In this document: one piece after another, positions 1-7,028 of the stretch
Layout: every line of letters begins with the position of its first letter
Position numbering within the stretch: the first letter of the stretch is position 1
From: Pseudomonadota bacterium
GTDB lineage: Bacteria > Pseudomonadota > Gammaproteobacteria > Steroidobacterales > Steroidobacteraceae
Direction of reading: 5' to 3'
DNA: 7,028 nucleotides
NCBI GenBank assembly: GCA_003242275.1
Contig: QGUX01000192.1
Location: forward strand, 1-7,028
Program-made: the position numbers and the translations under genes
The notes under the pieces: model-generated
Seen by the model: only the letters and a program-made list of their open reading frames with translations
Told to the model about the DNA's origin: nothing
The model's database searches: none

Positions 1-75
1 GTCTCTGGGGGAGAGTTTGCCGCGCACCGCCGGGGGGGTGGGCGGGCGGCGGGTGCGGGGGGGGGGCGGGGGCGT
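1..75. other. G-rich low-complexity stretch at the window edge
   Basis: This stretch carries long G runs: seven G at 32-38, ten G at 57-66 and five G at 68-72. The frame stays open through it, but it encodes only Gly/Arg-rich residues. In that place a receiver gene should encode beta1 with the acidic pair and alpha1. Recognisable receiver sequence starts at about 74. The stretch may be contig-end sequencing or assembly error, which I think most likely, or less likely a real G-quadruplex-prone tract. Nothing functional can be supported here. Confidence 0.5.
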
Positions 76-364
76 GCTGGAGACCGTGGCCGACGAGAGA
101 TCGGCGCTGCGCGCCCTCACGGAGCAGGCGGTGGACGTGCTGATCCTCGACCTGCAGCTGAAGGTCGGCACGGGCTTCGGTGTGCTCGAGGCCCTGGGCA
201 GCCACCGTCCGATGATCATCGTGATGACCAACTACGCGCTGCCCCAGTACCGCGAGCGCGCCCGGCAGCTCGGCGTGGAACACTTCCTGAACAAGGCCAT
301 GGACTTCGAACGCCTGTCGGACATCATGGCCGAGATGCGTTCGATCCGCGACGCGGCCAACTGA
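2..364 (+). CDS. Stand-alone CheY-like response regulator receiver, 5' partial
   Basis: This is the C-terminal ~95 residues of a phosphoacceptor receiver (REC) domain, which takes phosphate from a histidine kinase. The phosphoacceptor Asp is at 149-151 in ILDLQL, after the typical hydrophobic beta3 strand. The conserved Thr of beta4 is at 227-229 in IIVMTNYA, and the conserved Lys of beta5 is at 293-295 in FLNKAMDF. The protein ends just after alpha5, so there is no HTH or enzymatic output domain; it is a single-domain regulator. The TNYA..QYR and NKxxDFERL pattern resembles a group of short proteobacterial receivers I recall. The acidic pair of beta1 is not visible because the true N-terminus lies outside the window or in the disturbed G-rich stretch. 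A TTG at 17 opens a frame but is unlikely to be the real start; the frame is open from base 2. It converges on the histidine kinase gene, which may be its partner. Confidence 0.85.
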   Translation, partial: SLGESLPRTAGGVGGRRVRGGGGGVLETVADERSALRALTEQAVDVLILDLQLKVGTGFGVLEALGSHRPMIIVMTNYALPQYRERARQLGVEHFLNKAMDFERLSDIMAEMRSIRDAAN

Positions 365-365
365 C

Positions 366-384
366 GTCGCCGTGCCCCGGCGGC
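366..384. terminator. Possible bidirectional hairpin between convergent genes
   Basis: A 7-bp stem with one G-T wobble (366-372 against 378-384) encloses the 5-base loop TGCCC. It begins two bases after the receiver stop and lies just downstream of the kinase stop on the other strand, so it could end transcription from both sides. There is no T tract on either strand, so it is not a classical intrinsic terminator. The call rests on position and the stem only. Confidence 0.3.
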
Positions 385-388
385 TGGC

Positions 389-1759
389 TCAGGCGTCAGC
401 CTCCGCCTCCGCTTCCAGCGGCACCGACAGCTCGACGGTGGTGCCCGAGGGCTGGCGCGGCAGGATGTGCAGCGTGCCGCCCACCGATTCCATGCGGAAG
501 CGCATCTGCTTGAGCCCGTGCGCGCCGTTGCGCTTCTCGGCATCCGGCGGCACGCCGCGGCCATCGTCGGACACCTTCACCGTCAGGTGCGATGCATCCA
601 CCTCGGCGACCACGGCGAGGTGGGTGGCGCCCGCGTGCTTGACGATGTTCGAGACGGCTTCCTGCACGGTGCGGAGCACGGCGATCGCCGTCTCGGGCGA
701 GAGCTCGATCTCGTCCTCGAGGCCGGACAGGGTCAGCTGCAGCTGCGCCTGCTCGCTGCGCTGGGTGGCCAGCCAGCGCAGCGCGGCAAACAGGCCCATG
801 TTGTCCAGCAGCGTGGGCCTGAGTTCCTCGATCACGCGGCGCTTGAGCTCGAGTCCCGCCGACAGCGCCTGGTCGATGCGTTCCCACTGCGGCCTCAATT
901 CCGGGTCTCCTGCACCCGGAAGGCGCTTGCGGATCTGCGAGATGTCCATGCGCATCGCGACCAGCAGGCCGCCGAGTTCATCGTGCAGCTCGCGCGCCAG
1001 TGCGTGCTTTTCGGCCTCGGCAACGCGGCTCATGTGGCGGGAGAGGTCGCGCAGCTCGGCGGTGCGCTGGTCGATCTCCCTGGCCAGCAGCGTGGCGAAG
1101 CCCTCGCGCCGGCGGATGTCACGCGTGGCCAGCAGGCCCAGCACCACCAGCACGGCGATGGTGAACACCGTGCCGGCGAAGCTGATGATGGTGTTGAGCT
1201 GCATGGCCGAATCCCACGCCGCAATGCCCTGCAGCACCTGCCGGCGCTCGCGTTCGCGCAGTTCTTCCAGCGCCGCGGCGATGGCCTGCATCTTGTGCAG
1301 GCCCACGTCCGCCTTGACCAGCTCCACGGCGCGGTCGCGCTCGCCGTCGTGCGCCAGCGCCACGGTCTGCAGCATCTCCTCCGCCTTGTCGGCGAGGTCC
1401 GCCCTGACGCGCTCGATCACCGGGACCTGTTCCGGGTCGAGCTGCTGGTAAATCGCCGCAAGTTCGTCCAGCCGCGAGCGCGCGTCGGCGAGTCCCGCGT
1501 TCACCGGCGCCAGGTACTGTTCCTCCAGGGTGACCAGGAAGCCGCGCTGGGCGCTCTCGGCCTCGAGCGACTTCTGGACCACCTCGCCGAGCAGGCGCAG
1601 GATGTCCTGGCGCTGGCGCAGCTCGTCATCGAGCTGGCGCGTCTGCGCGCGGCGCATCTCGGTGACCGAGAAGCCCAGGATCACCAGCGCGATGGACAAC
1701 AGCAGCGGCAGCAGCACGTACCGCCGGTTGAATCCTTCCTCGATCAGTCGCTTGTGCAT
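389..1759 (-). CDS. Membrane sensor histidine kinase, CHASE3-HisKA_3-HATPase_c (NarL/UhpB type)
   Basis: This 456-residue inner-membrane sensor kinase should autophosphorylate on His and pass phosphate to a receiver. TM1 is about 14-32. A CHASE3-like extracytoplasmic helical domain follows (about 40-185, with the typical ESAQRGFLVT..EQYL near 68-83), and TM2 is about 190-211. A short helical linker leads to HisKA_3, with phosphoacceptor His259 in ARELHDELGG. HATPase_c has the N-box QEAVSNIVKHA (Asn371), the G1 box SDDGRGVP (397-404) and a G2-like NGAHGLKQM (411-419), so all catalytic parts are present. The frame stays open far upstream on this strand, but the ATG at 1759 is chosen: it puts TM1 at the N-terminus, lies outside the amidohydrolase gene, and has a weak AAGG ten bases upstream. 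The ligand is unknown; CHASE3 does not predict one. Kinases of this class usually pair with receiver-HTH regulators in the same operon. Here the only neighbouring regulator is a single-domain receiver in the opposite orientation. Confidence 0.93.
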   Translation of the reverse strand: MHKRLIEEGFNRRYVLLPLLLSIALVILGFSVTEMRRAQTRQLDDELRQRQDILRLLGEVVQKSLEAESAQRGFLVTLEEQYLAPVNAGLADARSRLDELAAIYQQLDPEQVPVIERVRADLADKAEEMLQTVALAHDGERDRAVELVKADVGLHKMQAIAAALEELRERERRQVLQGIAAWDSAMQLNTIISFAGTVFTIAVLVVLGLLATRDIRRREGFATLLAREIDQRTAELRDLSRHMSRVAEAEKHALARELHDELGGLLVAMRMDISQIRKRLPGAGDPELRPQWERIDQALSAGLELKRRVIEELRPTLLDNMGLFAALRWLATQRSEQAQLQLTLSGLEDEIELSPETAIAVLRTVQEAVSNIVKHAGATHLAVVAEVDASHLTVKVSDDGRGVPPDAEKRNGAHGLKQMRFRMESVGGTLHILPRQPSGTTVELSVPLEAEAEADA

Positions 1760-1787
1760 GTGGGCGGTGCCTTGGCCAACCCACTGG

Positions 1788-1796
1788 ATGGTATCA
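1788..1796 (-). promoter_or_regulatory. Candidate extended -10 promoter element for the histidine kinase
   Basis: Read on the - strand this is TGATACCAT: a TGn extension followed by TACCAT, which matches four of six positions of the -10 consensus. No good -35 hexamer stands 17 bp upstream, as can be the case for extended -10 promoters. The predicted start would give a leader of roughly 20 bases before the kinase ATG. In such GC-rich DNA a chance match is quite possible. Confidence 0.3.
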
Positions 1797-2028
1797 GCAT
1801 CCCCGCGGGCCGCAGCCCGGGCGAAGGCGGCAGGTTCGATCCGGTGTCCTCGTTCGCCTGCCCAGCGCGGCGGCCGACACTGTCGCTGGCCGAAACGGCT
1901 TCCTCCCGCCGCGATCCGCCGGAGCGCCGTGCGCCGACCGCCCTGGTTGCCATTGATCAGCAGTTGTCGCTCCGTTCCATCCGGCCGCGGCGACCCAGGT
2001 TCGCCGATGTAGACTGCGCGGGACCGAC

Positions 2029-2034
2029 AGGAGG
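2029..2034 (+). promoter_or_regulatory. Strong Shine-Dalgarno that fixes a TTG start
   Basis: AGGAGG ends seven bases before the TTG at 2042. This is an almost ideal ribosome binding site at ideal spacing, and it decides the start of the amidohydrolase in a frame that is open, without other support, for more than 1.5 kb upstream. Confidence 0.85.
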
Positions 2035-2041
2035 GAAGCCG

Positions 2042-3099
2042 TTGAACCAGGAACAATCCGCCCGCGCGTCCCGCGCGACATCCAGCCGTGTGCGCCTGAT
2101 CGCCACCGAGGAGGCCTGCAACATCCCGGAGGTGGCTGCGGCGCTGCGCGACGTGGCCCGCGCCGGCGGCCACAGCCTCGACCTGAAGCTGGTGGCCGGC
2201 ATCTATGACGCGCCACCGGAGGCGTCCGGGGGCTTGTTCGGCCGCCTGCTGGACATCGAACAGGAGCGCCTGCGCGACATGGACGCCAACGGCGTCGACA
2301 TGCAGCTGCTGGGCCTGACGGCGCCGGGCGTGCAGATGTTCGAACCGAGGCTCGCGACCGAACTGGCCAGCCTCGCCAACGACAGGCTGGCCGCCGTCGT
2401 GCAGCGGCATCCGAAGCGCTTTGCCGCGCTGGCCACCTTCGCGCCGCAGGATCCCGCCGCCGCCGTGCGCGAGATGGAGCGCGCCATCACCCGGCTCCGG
2501 CTGAACGGTTTCATCATCAATTCGCACACCAACAACGAATACCTCGACCAGCAGAAGTACTGGCCCATCCTCGAGGCGATCGAGGCGCTGGGCGTGCCGC
2601 TGTACATCCACCCGCGGGCGCCTTCCGACGGCATGGCGGCGCCGTTCCGCGACTACCGGCTGGATGCGGCCGTCTGGGGCTATGGCGTGGAAGTGGGCAC
2701 GCACGTGGTGCGCCTGATGATGTCCGGCGCGCTGGACCGCTTCGAGAAGCTGAAGATCGTGATCGGCCACATGGGCGAGGCCATCCCGTTCTGGCTCTGG
2801 CGCCTGGACTACATGGGCAACCCGGCGCGCGGCCGCAGCCCGCAGAAGCTCAGGCCCAGCGAGTACTTCCGCCGCAACTTCGCCATCACCACCAGCGGCG
2901 TGGAGGATCCGCTGGCGCTGCGCTACTGCATCGACCGGCTGGGCGTGGATTCGGTGATGTGGGCCATCGACTACCCCTACCAGCCCAGCGCGCCGGCGGT
3001 GGAATTCATCCGCAACGCACCGCTCAGCGACGAGGAGCGCGAGAAGGTCTGCCACGGCAACGCCGAGCGCATCTTCGGCATCGCCCCGGAGGCGGAAGG

Positions 3100-3103
<4 letters not shown>
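2042..3103 (+). CDS. Amidohydrolase-2 family metal-dependent decarboxylase, LigW (5-carboxyvanillate decarboxylase)-like
   Basis: This 353-residue TIM-barrel enzyme belongs to the amidohydrolase superfamily group (ACMSD, gamma-resorcylate and 5-carboxyvanillate decarboxylases) that removes CO2 from aromatic acids with one divalent metal. The expected metal and catalytic residues are present: Glu23 in IATEEA after beta1, His190 in LYIHP, His243 in IGHMGEA and Asp310 in [18 protein letters not shown] (159-169), [17 protein letters not shown] (242-258) and DYPYQ (310-314) recall LigW closely. The length also matches LigW-type enzymes. No signal peptide is seen, so it should be cytoplasmic. From memory, LigW binds the substrate carboxylate with two arginines. 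One appears kept (Arg254 in WLWRLDYM). The other, near the start of the barrel, seems to be replaced in PPEASGG (58-64), so the substrate may differ. The TTG start is supported by AGGAGG seven bases upstream. No other aromatic-degradation gene is in the window, so the pathway is unknown. The family is firm; the exact reaction is inference. Confidence 0.88.
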
Positions 3104-3823
<720 letters not shown>

Positions 3824-3831
<8 letters not shown>

Positions 3832-5026
3832 GACGGATCGCCACCACCGGGTCCAGTCGCGCGGCGCGCCGTGCCGGAATGGCCGCGGCCACCGTGCCGG
3901 TGGCGGTGGCCAGCAGCACCGAGCCGACGATCAGCGAGGGCGACATCGGCACCTCGAACAGCCGCGGGCCCAGGGTGTTGAACACCCACACCAGCCCGTA
4001 GCCGGCGAAGGAGCCGATCAGCGAACCGGCCAGCGCCACCAGCGCGCCCTGTACCAGGAACACCTTCAGCATCTGCCGCCGGCGCGTGCCCATGGCGCGC
4101 AGGATGCCGATCTGGCGCGTGCGCTGCACCACGCTGATGGACAGCACGCTGGCGATGCCGAAGGCCACCGACACGCCGACGAAGAAGGAGATCATGCCGG
4201 TGGACATGCTCTGCGAGCGCAGCGCGTTCATGAGCTGCGCATTGGTCTGCATCCAGCTCTCCGCCTTCAGGCCGGTGAGCGCCGCCACACGCGCGGCGAT
4301 GGACTCGGCGGCGAAGATGTCGCGCACGGTCAGGTCGATCACGGTCACGCCGCCTGGCAGGTCGAGCAGCGACTGCGCCTGCTTCAGGTCCAGGTACACG
4401 TAGCGCTCGTCCAGCTCGCGCACGCCCAGCTCGAAGATGCCGGCGATGTTCAGCCGCACCTCGCGCCCGTCGGTGCCGGTGAGGCGGAACTTGTCACCCA
4501 CCGTGGCACCGAGGTCATCGGCCAGCAGCCGGCCGACCACCGCGTCGCCGGCGCCCACGCGGAAGTCGCCGGCGACCATGTTGTCCGTCACCGGGATGAT
4601 GCGCAGGTAGCGGTCCGGGTCCATGCCCACCACGGCCACCGACTCCACCGCATTGCCGCGGAGGGCGAAGGCGGGACCGGAGACCAGCGGCGAGACCGCG
4701 ACCACGTCGGGACGTGCATCGAGCGCGGCCTGCACCTGCTGCCAGTTGTTGATCGAGCGCAGGCGCTGCGCGCGACGGGTTTCCAGCACCAGCCGGCGCG
4801 TGCCCTCCGGCAGCGGCGCGAGCAGGTTGACCTCCTCGGGCGGCAGCACGCGGATGTGGGATTGCGAACCCAGCGTGCGGTCGATGATGTTGGCCTGCAA
4901 TCCCTGGATCAGCGCGGTCACGAACACGATCACCGCCACGCCCACGGCGATGCCGGTGACGATCAGCAGGGTCTGCGTGCGGCCCTCGCGCAGGAAGCGG
5001 ACCGCGATCGTGCTCTCGATCCACAT
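3824..5026 (-). CDS. ABC transporter permease, LolC/LolE/FtsX (MacB periplasmic core) family
   Basis: This 400-residue inner-membrane protein has the four-helix type VII ABC layout: TM1 about 18-40, a large periplasmic domain about 45-272 (MacB_PCD type), TM2 about 276-300, TM3 about 322-348 and TM4 about 364-385. The cytoplasmic loop [20 protein letters not shown] (301-320) and the end [17 protein letters not shown] are hallmarks of FtsX-like permeases. [20 protein letters not shown] near the N-terminus fits a LolE-like group (COG4591-type, from memory). Such proteins do not form a channel; they transmit ATP-driven motion to the periplasm to move lipoprotein, lipid or a small molecule outward. 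The ATG at 5026 is chosen because it gives a normal N-terminus and lies four bases after the adaptor stop. No Shine-Dalgarno is seen, so it probably relies on coupling; the upstream in-frame extension lies inside the adaptor gene and is not credible. With its neighbours it makes a permease-ATPase-adaptor set. Confidence 0.93.
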
Positions 5027-5030
5027 GGGA

Positions 5031-6275
5031 TCAGTCGAGCTGCACGGGCAGCTCGCGCCCGGTGGAGGGCGGGGCGGAGGCCGTGGTGGCGGGCACCTCG
5101 CCCAGCAGGCGCGTGCGCACGCGCGCGCCCTCGGCAATGCCGCCGCGGGCGCCGTCCGCCAGCACCTCATCGCCGGCGGCCAGGCCCGAGGTGATCTCCG
5201 TCATGGTCACGCTGCGCAGCCCGGTGGCCACCGGCACGCGCACGACGCGGCCGTCGCGCACGGCCAGCACCGCGCGCCGGCCCTGCGCATCCGCGGGCAG
5301 CAGCGCATCGTTGGGCACCACCAGCGCCGCATCGCGCCGGCCGGTCTCGATGTTCACCGTCACCGTCATGTCCTGGCGCAGGAAGTCCGGCACCGGGTCC
5401 ACCCGCAGCCGCAGGGTCACCGTGCCGCGATCGGCATCGATGCCCGGGGCGATGTAGTCGACGACGGCGGTGAACGGCCGGTCCGGCCAGGCGTCGGCCA
5501 GGCACACGGCCTGCTGGCCCTCGGCCAGCACCGAGAGGTTCTTCTCGTCCACCGGCACCTCGATCTCGGTCTGGCCGGTGTGCGCGATCGTGAACAGCAC
5601 GCGCCCTGGCTGCACCAGGTCGCCGGGCTCCACGTTGCGCGTCAGTACCGTGCCGGCGCGCTGCGCGCGGATCTCGGTGCGCGCGAGCTGCCCCCGCGCC
5701 GCCGCCAGCCGCTCGCGCAGCTGCGCCTCCTCGCTGCCGCCGGCGCGGGTGGTGCTGGCGCTGGCACGGGCGGCCTCGGCGGCGGCGCGGGCCACGGACT
5801 CTGCCTCCAGCGCCTGCTCCAGCGCTTCGCGCGCGATCAGCTGACGGTTGAAAAGGTCCTCGCGGCGACGTGCTTCGCGGCTGGCCTGCGCGAGCTGGGC
5901 CTCGGCCTGCGCCAGGCGCGCCTCGGCCTCGGGACGCGAACCCGCGATGAGCTTCTGCAGGGCCGCCTCGGCCTCGCGCACGGCGGCGGCCAGGTCCGGC
6001 GCCCTCAGCGTCACCAGCAACTGGCCGGGTTCGACCTTGTCGCCCTCGCGCACATGCCGTTCCACCACCGTGGCGGTGATCTCGCTGCCCACCTGGCTGC
6101 GGGAGGTGGTGATCACGCGGCCGGTGGCCACCACCTGCTGCACCAGCGGCGCGGCGTCGACTCGCCAGGCGGGCAGGGTGGGCGGAAGCATTGCCCGCCA
6201 GGCGAGCGCAACGATGACGAGCAGCGCCAATGCCAGCGCGACCGGCCGGCCGATGCGCCTGACGCTTGGGTTCAT
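5031..6275 (-). CDS. Periplasmic adaptor (membrane fusion protein), HlyD/AcrA/MacA type
   Basis: This 414-residue protein links an inner-membrane transporter to an outer-membrane channel. It has an N-terminal membrane anchor about 11-29 without a lipobox. A first lipoyl half follows (about 42-90, VGSEITATVVERHVREGDKVEPGQLLVTL), then a long Ala/Glu/Arg-rich coiled-coil hairpin (about 94-200) and the second lipoyl half (about 201-232). A beta-barrel (about 236-310) and a membrane-proximal domain (about 315-392) come next, and the protein ends in a short Pro/Ser/Thr-rich tail. The hairpin tip has R137-x3-L141-x6-A148-x3-L152, the spacing of the TolC-contact motif of AcrA/MacA, but with Ala where Ser is usual. 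The start ATG overlaps the upstream permease stop as ATGA, and a GAGG lies 10 bases upstream. It is followed after four bases by the FtsX-type permease, as in devBCA order. An outer-membrane factor must come from elsewhere. Confidence 0.94.
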   Translation of the reverse strand: MNPSVRRIGRPVALALALLVIVALAWRAMLPPTLPAWRVDAAPLVQQVVATGRVITTSRSQVGSEITATVVERHVREGDKVEPGQLLVTLRAPDLAAAVREAEAALQKLIAGSRPEAEARLAQAEAQLAQASREARRREDLFNRQLIAREALEQALEAESVARAAAEAARASASTTRAGGSEEAQLRERLAAARGQLARTEIRAQRAGTVLTRNVEPGDLVQPGRVLFTIAHTGQTEIEVPVDEKNLSVLAEGQQAVCLADAWPDRPFTAVVDYIAPGIDADRGTVTLRLRVDPVPDFLRQDMTVTVNIETGRRDAALVVPNDALLPADAQGRRAVLAVRDGRVVRVPVATGLRSVTMTEITSGLAAGDEVLADGARGGIAEGARVRTRLLGEVPATTASAPPSTGRELPVQLD

Positions 6276-7028
6276 GCAGGAGGTCCCTCGTGGTTCTCGC
6301 GCGTGCCGACGCGCGAGAGCAGGATAACCGGTGCCAGTCCGGCCAGGATGATCAACAGCGCGGCGATGGCGCCGTCCTCGTACGTGCCGCGCGCGGCCTC
6401 GGCATACACATGCGTGGCCAGGGTCTCCACGTCCAGTGGCCGCAGCAGCAGCGTGGCCGGCAACTCCTTCATGCAGTCGACGAACACCAGCAGGGCCGCG
6501 GCGGCCAGCGCCGGCCGCAGCAGTGGCAGGTGGATCCGCCGCAGCACGCCGCCGGCTGTGGCGCCCAGCGTGCGGCCGGCGTGGTCGAGCGAGGGCGGGA
6601 TGCGCGCAAAGCCCGAATCGATGCCGCCGGCGGCCACGGCCAGGAAGCGCGTGCAGTACGCGATGATCACCGCCACGCTGGTGCCCAGCAGCAGCAGTCC
6701 GGCGCGTTCGCCGGTGGCGGCCTCGATCCAGCCGGCCAGCAGGTCATCGGCCGCGCCCAGCGGCACCAGCAGGCCAATGCCCAGCACCGTGCCGGGAATG
6801 GCATACCCCAGGGTGGCGATGCGCTCGCTGCCCGAGGCCAGCGCACCGGGCTTCAGGCGCACCGCGTAGGCCAGCACCAGCGCCGCGACCATGGTGCACA
6901 CAGTGGCGATCGCCGCCAGGCGCAGCGTATCCAGCGTCACCTGCAGCAGCCCGGGCGGGAAGCCGGCGAACTCGAACCGGTCCAGCGCGCGGGTGAGCAG
7001 GTAGCCTGCCGGCGCCCCGAAGCCCAGC
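6272..7028 (-). CDS. Fe3+ ABC transporter permease, C-terminal half (FbpB/SfuB/AfuB type), 5' partial
   Basis: These are the last 251 residues of an inner-membrane import permease of the Fe3+/thiamine group (COG1178-like). The frame is open to the window edge; the GTG at 6940 is an internal Val, not a start. Hydrophobic segments are at about 34-56, 72-90, 109-133, 172-184 and 217-238, one complete BPD_transp_1 module. The cytoplasmic EAA-like loop is LDHAGRTLGA..LRRIHLPLLRP (147-171), where it would contact an FbpC-type ATPase. VDCMKELPATLLLRPLDVETLATHVYE-like sequence (183-209) is very typical of FbpB. Family members have two such modules in ~500-550 residues, so about half is missing. It would work with a periplasmic iron-binding protein and an ATPase, neither visible here. 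Its stop overlaps the adaptor start (ATGA), so it is the upstream member of the same operon. Transport of another ligand (for example thiamine or phosphonate-like) is possible but less likely from the motif. Confidence 0.9.
   Translation of the reverse strand, partial: LGFGAPAGYLLTRALDRFEFAGFPPGLLQVTLDTLRLAAIATVCTMVAALVLAYAVRLKPGALASGSERIATLGYAIPGTVLGIGLLVPLGAADDLLAGWIEAATGERAGLLLLGTSVAVIIAYCTRFLAVAAGGIDSGFARIPPSLDHAGRTLGATAGGVLRRIHLPLLRPALAAAALLVFVDCMKELPATLLLRPLDVETLATHVYAEAARGTYEDGAIAALLIILAGLAPVILLSRVGTRENHEGPPA

Larger units (their letters stand above)
1760..2041. promoter_or_regulatory. Divergent intergenic region between kinase and decarboxylase-like gene
   Basis: These 282 bp must hold start signals for both flanking genes. 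Three 8-bp perfect palindromes lie on the kinase side: TTGGCCAA (1772-1779), CCCGCGGG (1802-1809) and GCCCGGGC (1815-1822). The last two overlap a small 5-bp stem-loop (1806-1819). On the decarboxylase side, TAGACT at 2010-2015 resembles a -10 box but has no acceptable -35 at 16-18 bp. Long frames remain open through the region on both strands, but they have no start signal or family similarity and reflect GC bias. No small gene is supported. Confidence 0.45.

Noticed and set aside
2010..2015. TAGACT as a -10 box for the amidohydrolase
   Set aside because: There is no acceptable -35 at 16-18 bp and no proper TGn extension, so it is not listed as its own feature.
467..2041. Upstream 525-codon extension of the amidohydrolase frame on the + strand
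   Set aside because: It lies antisense to the histidine kinase, has no domain similarity, is His/Gln/Ala/Arg-rich as expected of a reverse-strand shadow, and the strong Shine-Dalgarno places the start at 2042.
1760..3055. Upstream 432-codon extension of the kinase frame on the - strand
   Set aside because: It is antisense to the amidohydrolase and lacks family features. It would put a long His/Ala-rich, non-membrane region before TM1. The ATG at 1759 gives a normal sensor kinase.
5027..5170. 48-residue N-terminal extension of the FtsX-type permease
   Set aside because: It lies within the adaptor's C-terminal coding region and gives Cys/Pro/Arg-rich sequence unlike family N-termini. The ATG at 5026 fits the expected start.
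4623..6869. 748-codon open frame on the + strand opposite the adaptor and iron permease
   Set aside because: It spans two clear opposite-strand genes and gives biased Arg/His/Ala/Gly sequence with no domains. It is a product of third-position GC bias.
6938..6940. GTG as the start of a 222-residue permease
   Set aside because: The frame continues without a stop to the window edge, and the upstream residues fit the inter-module region of a two-module FbpB protein, so this GTG is an internal Val.

Overview
The window is high-GC DNA, clearly rich in G and C at third codon positions, from a Gram-negative bacterium. The envelope-spanning type of transporter adaptor, the Lol-like ABC genes and the style of the two-component genes fit a proteobacterium. 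A gammaproteobacterial or similar soil/water lineage is a guess from these features, not a demonstrated placement. I see no rRNA, tRNA, CRISPR array, insertion sequence, phage gene or integration site. This looks like chromosomal sequence.

Left part (1-1759): the 5'-truncated end of a stand-alone CheY-like receiver on the + strand meets, tail to tail, a membrane sensor histidine kinase on the - strand. The kinase has a CHASE3 sensor, a HisKA_3 dimerization/phosphoacceptor domain and a HATPase_c domain. The stops are 24 bp apart, and the gap plus the kinase stop region holds a GC-rich hairpin. The first ~75 bases are a G-rich stretch that does not resemble the start of a receiver and may be poor-quality sequence.

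Middle (1760-3103): a 282-bp divergent intergenic region holds a possible kinase promoter and a very good ribosome binding site. Next comes a + strand amidohydrolase-superfamily metalloenzyme that closely resembles 5-carboxyvanillate decarboxylase (LigW). It begins with TTG. Its stop codon and that of the next gene on the opposite strand share one CTAG palindrome.

Right part (3100-7028): four tightly packed - strand genes form an apparent operon. In transcription order they are: the C-terminal half of an FbpB-type Fe3+ ABC permease (cut by the window edge), a periplasmic adaptor (HlyD/AcrA/MacA-type membrane fusion protein), a LolC/LolE/FtsX-type ABC permease, and a LolD/MacB-type ATPase. The first two overlap by ATGA, the next two are 4 bp apart, and the last pair overlaps by 8 bp if the upstream start is used. 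The last three genes form a complete inner-membrane plus adaptor part of a tripartite export pump, in the same gene order as cyanobacterial DevBCA; no outer-membrane TolC partner is visible. The coupling of an iron-import permease to this export cassette is the most unusual arrangement in the window. I do not see a clearly novel system. The points most worth checking are this iron-permease/exporter fusion of operons, the probable altered substrate pocket of the LigW-like enzyme, and the kinase/stand-alone receiver pair.
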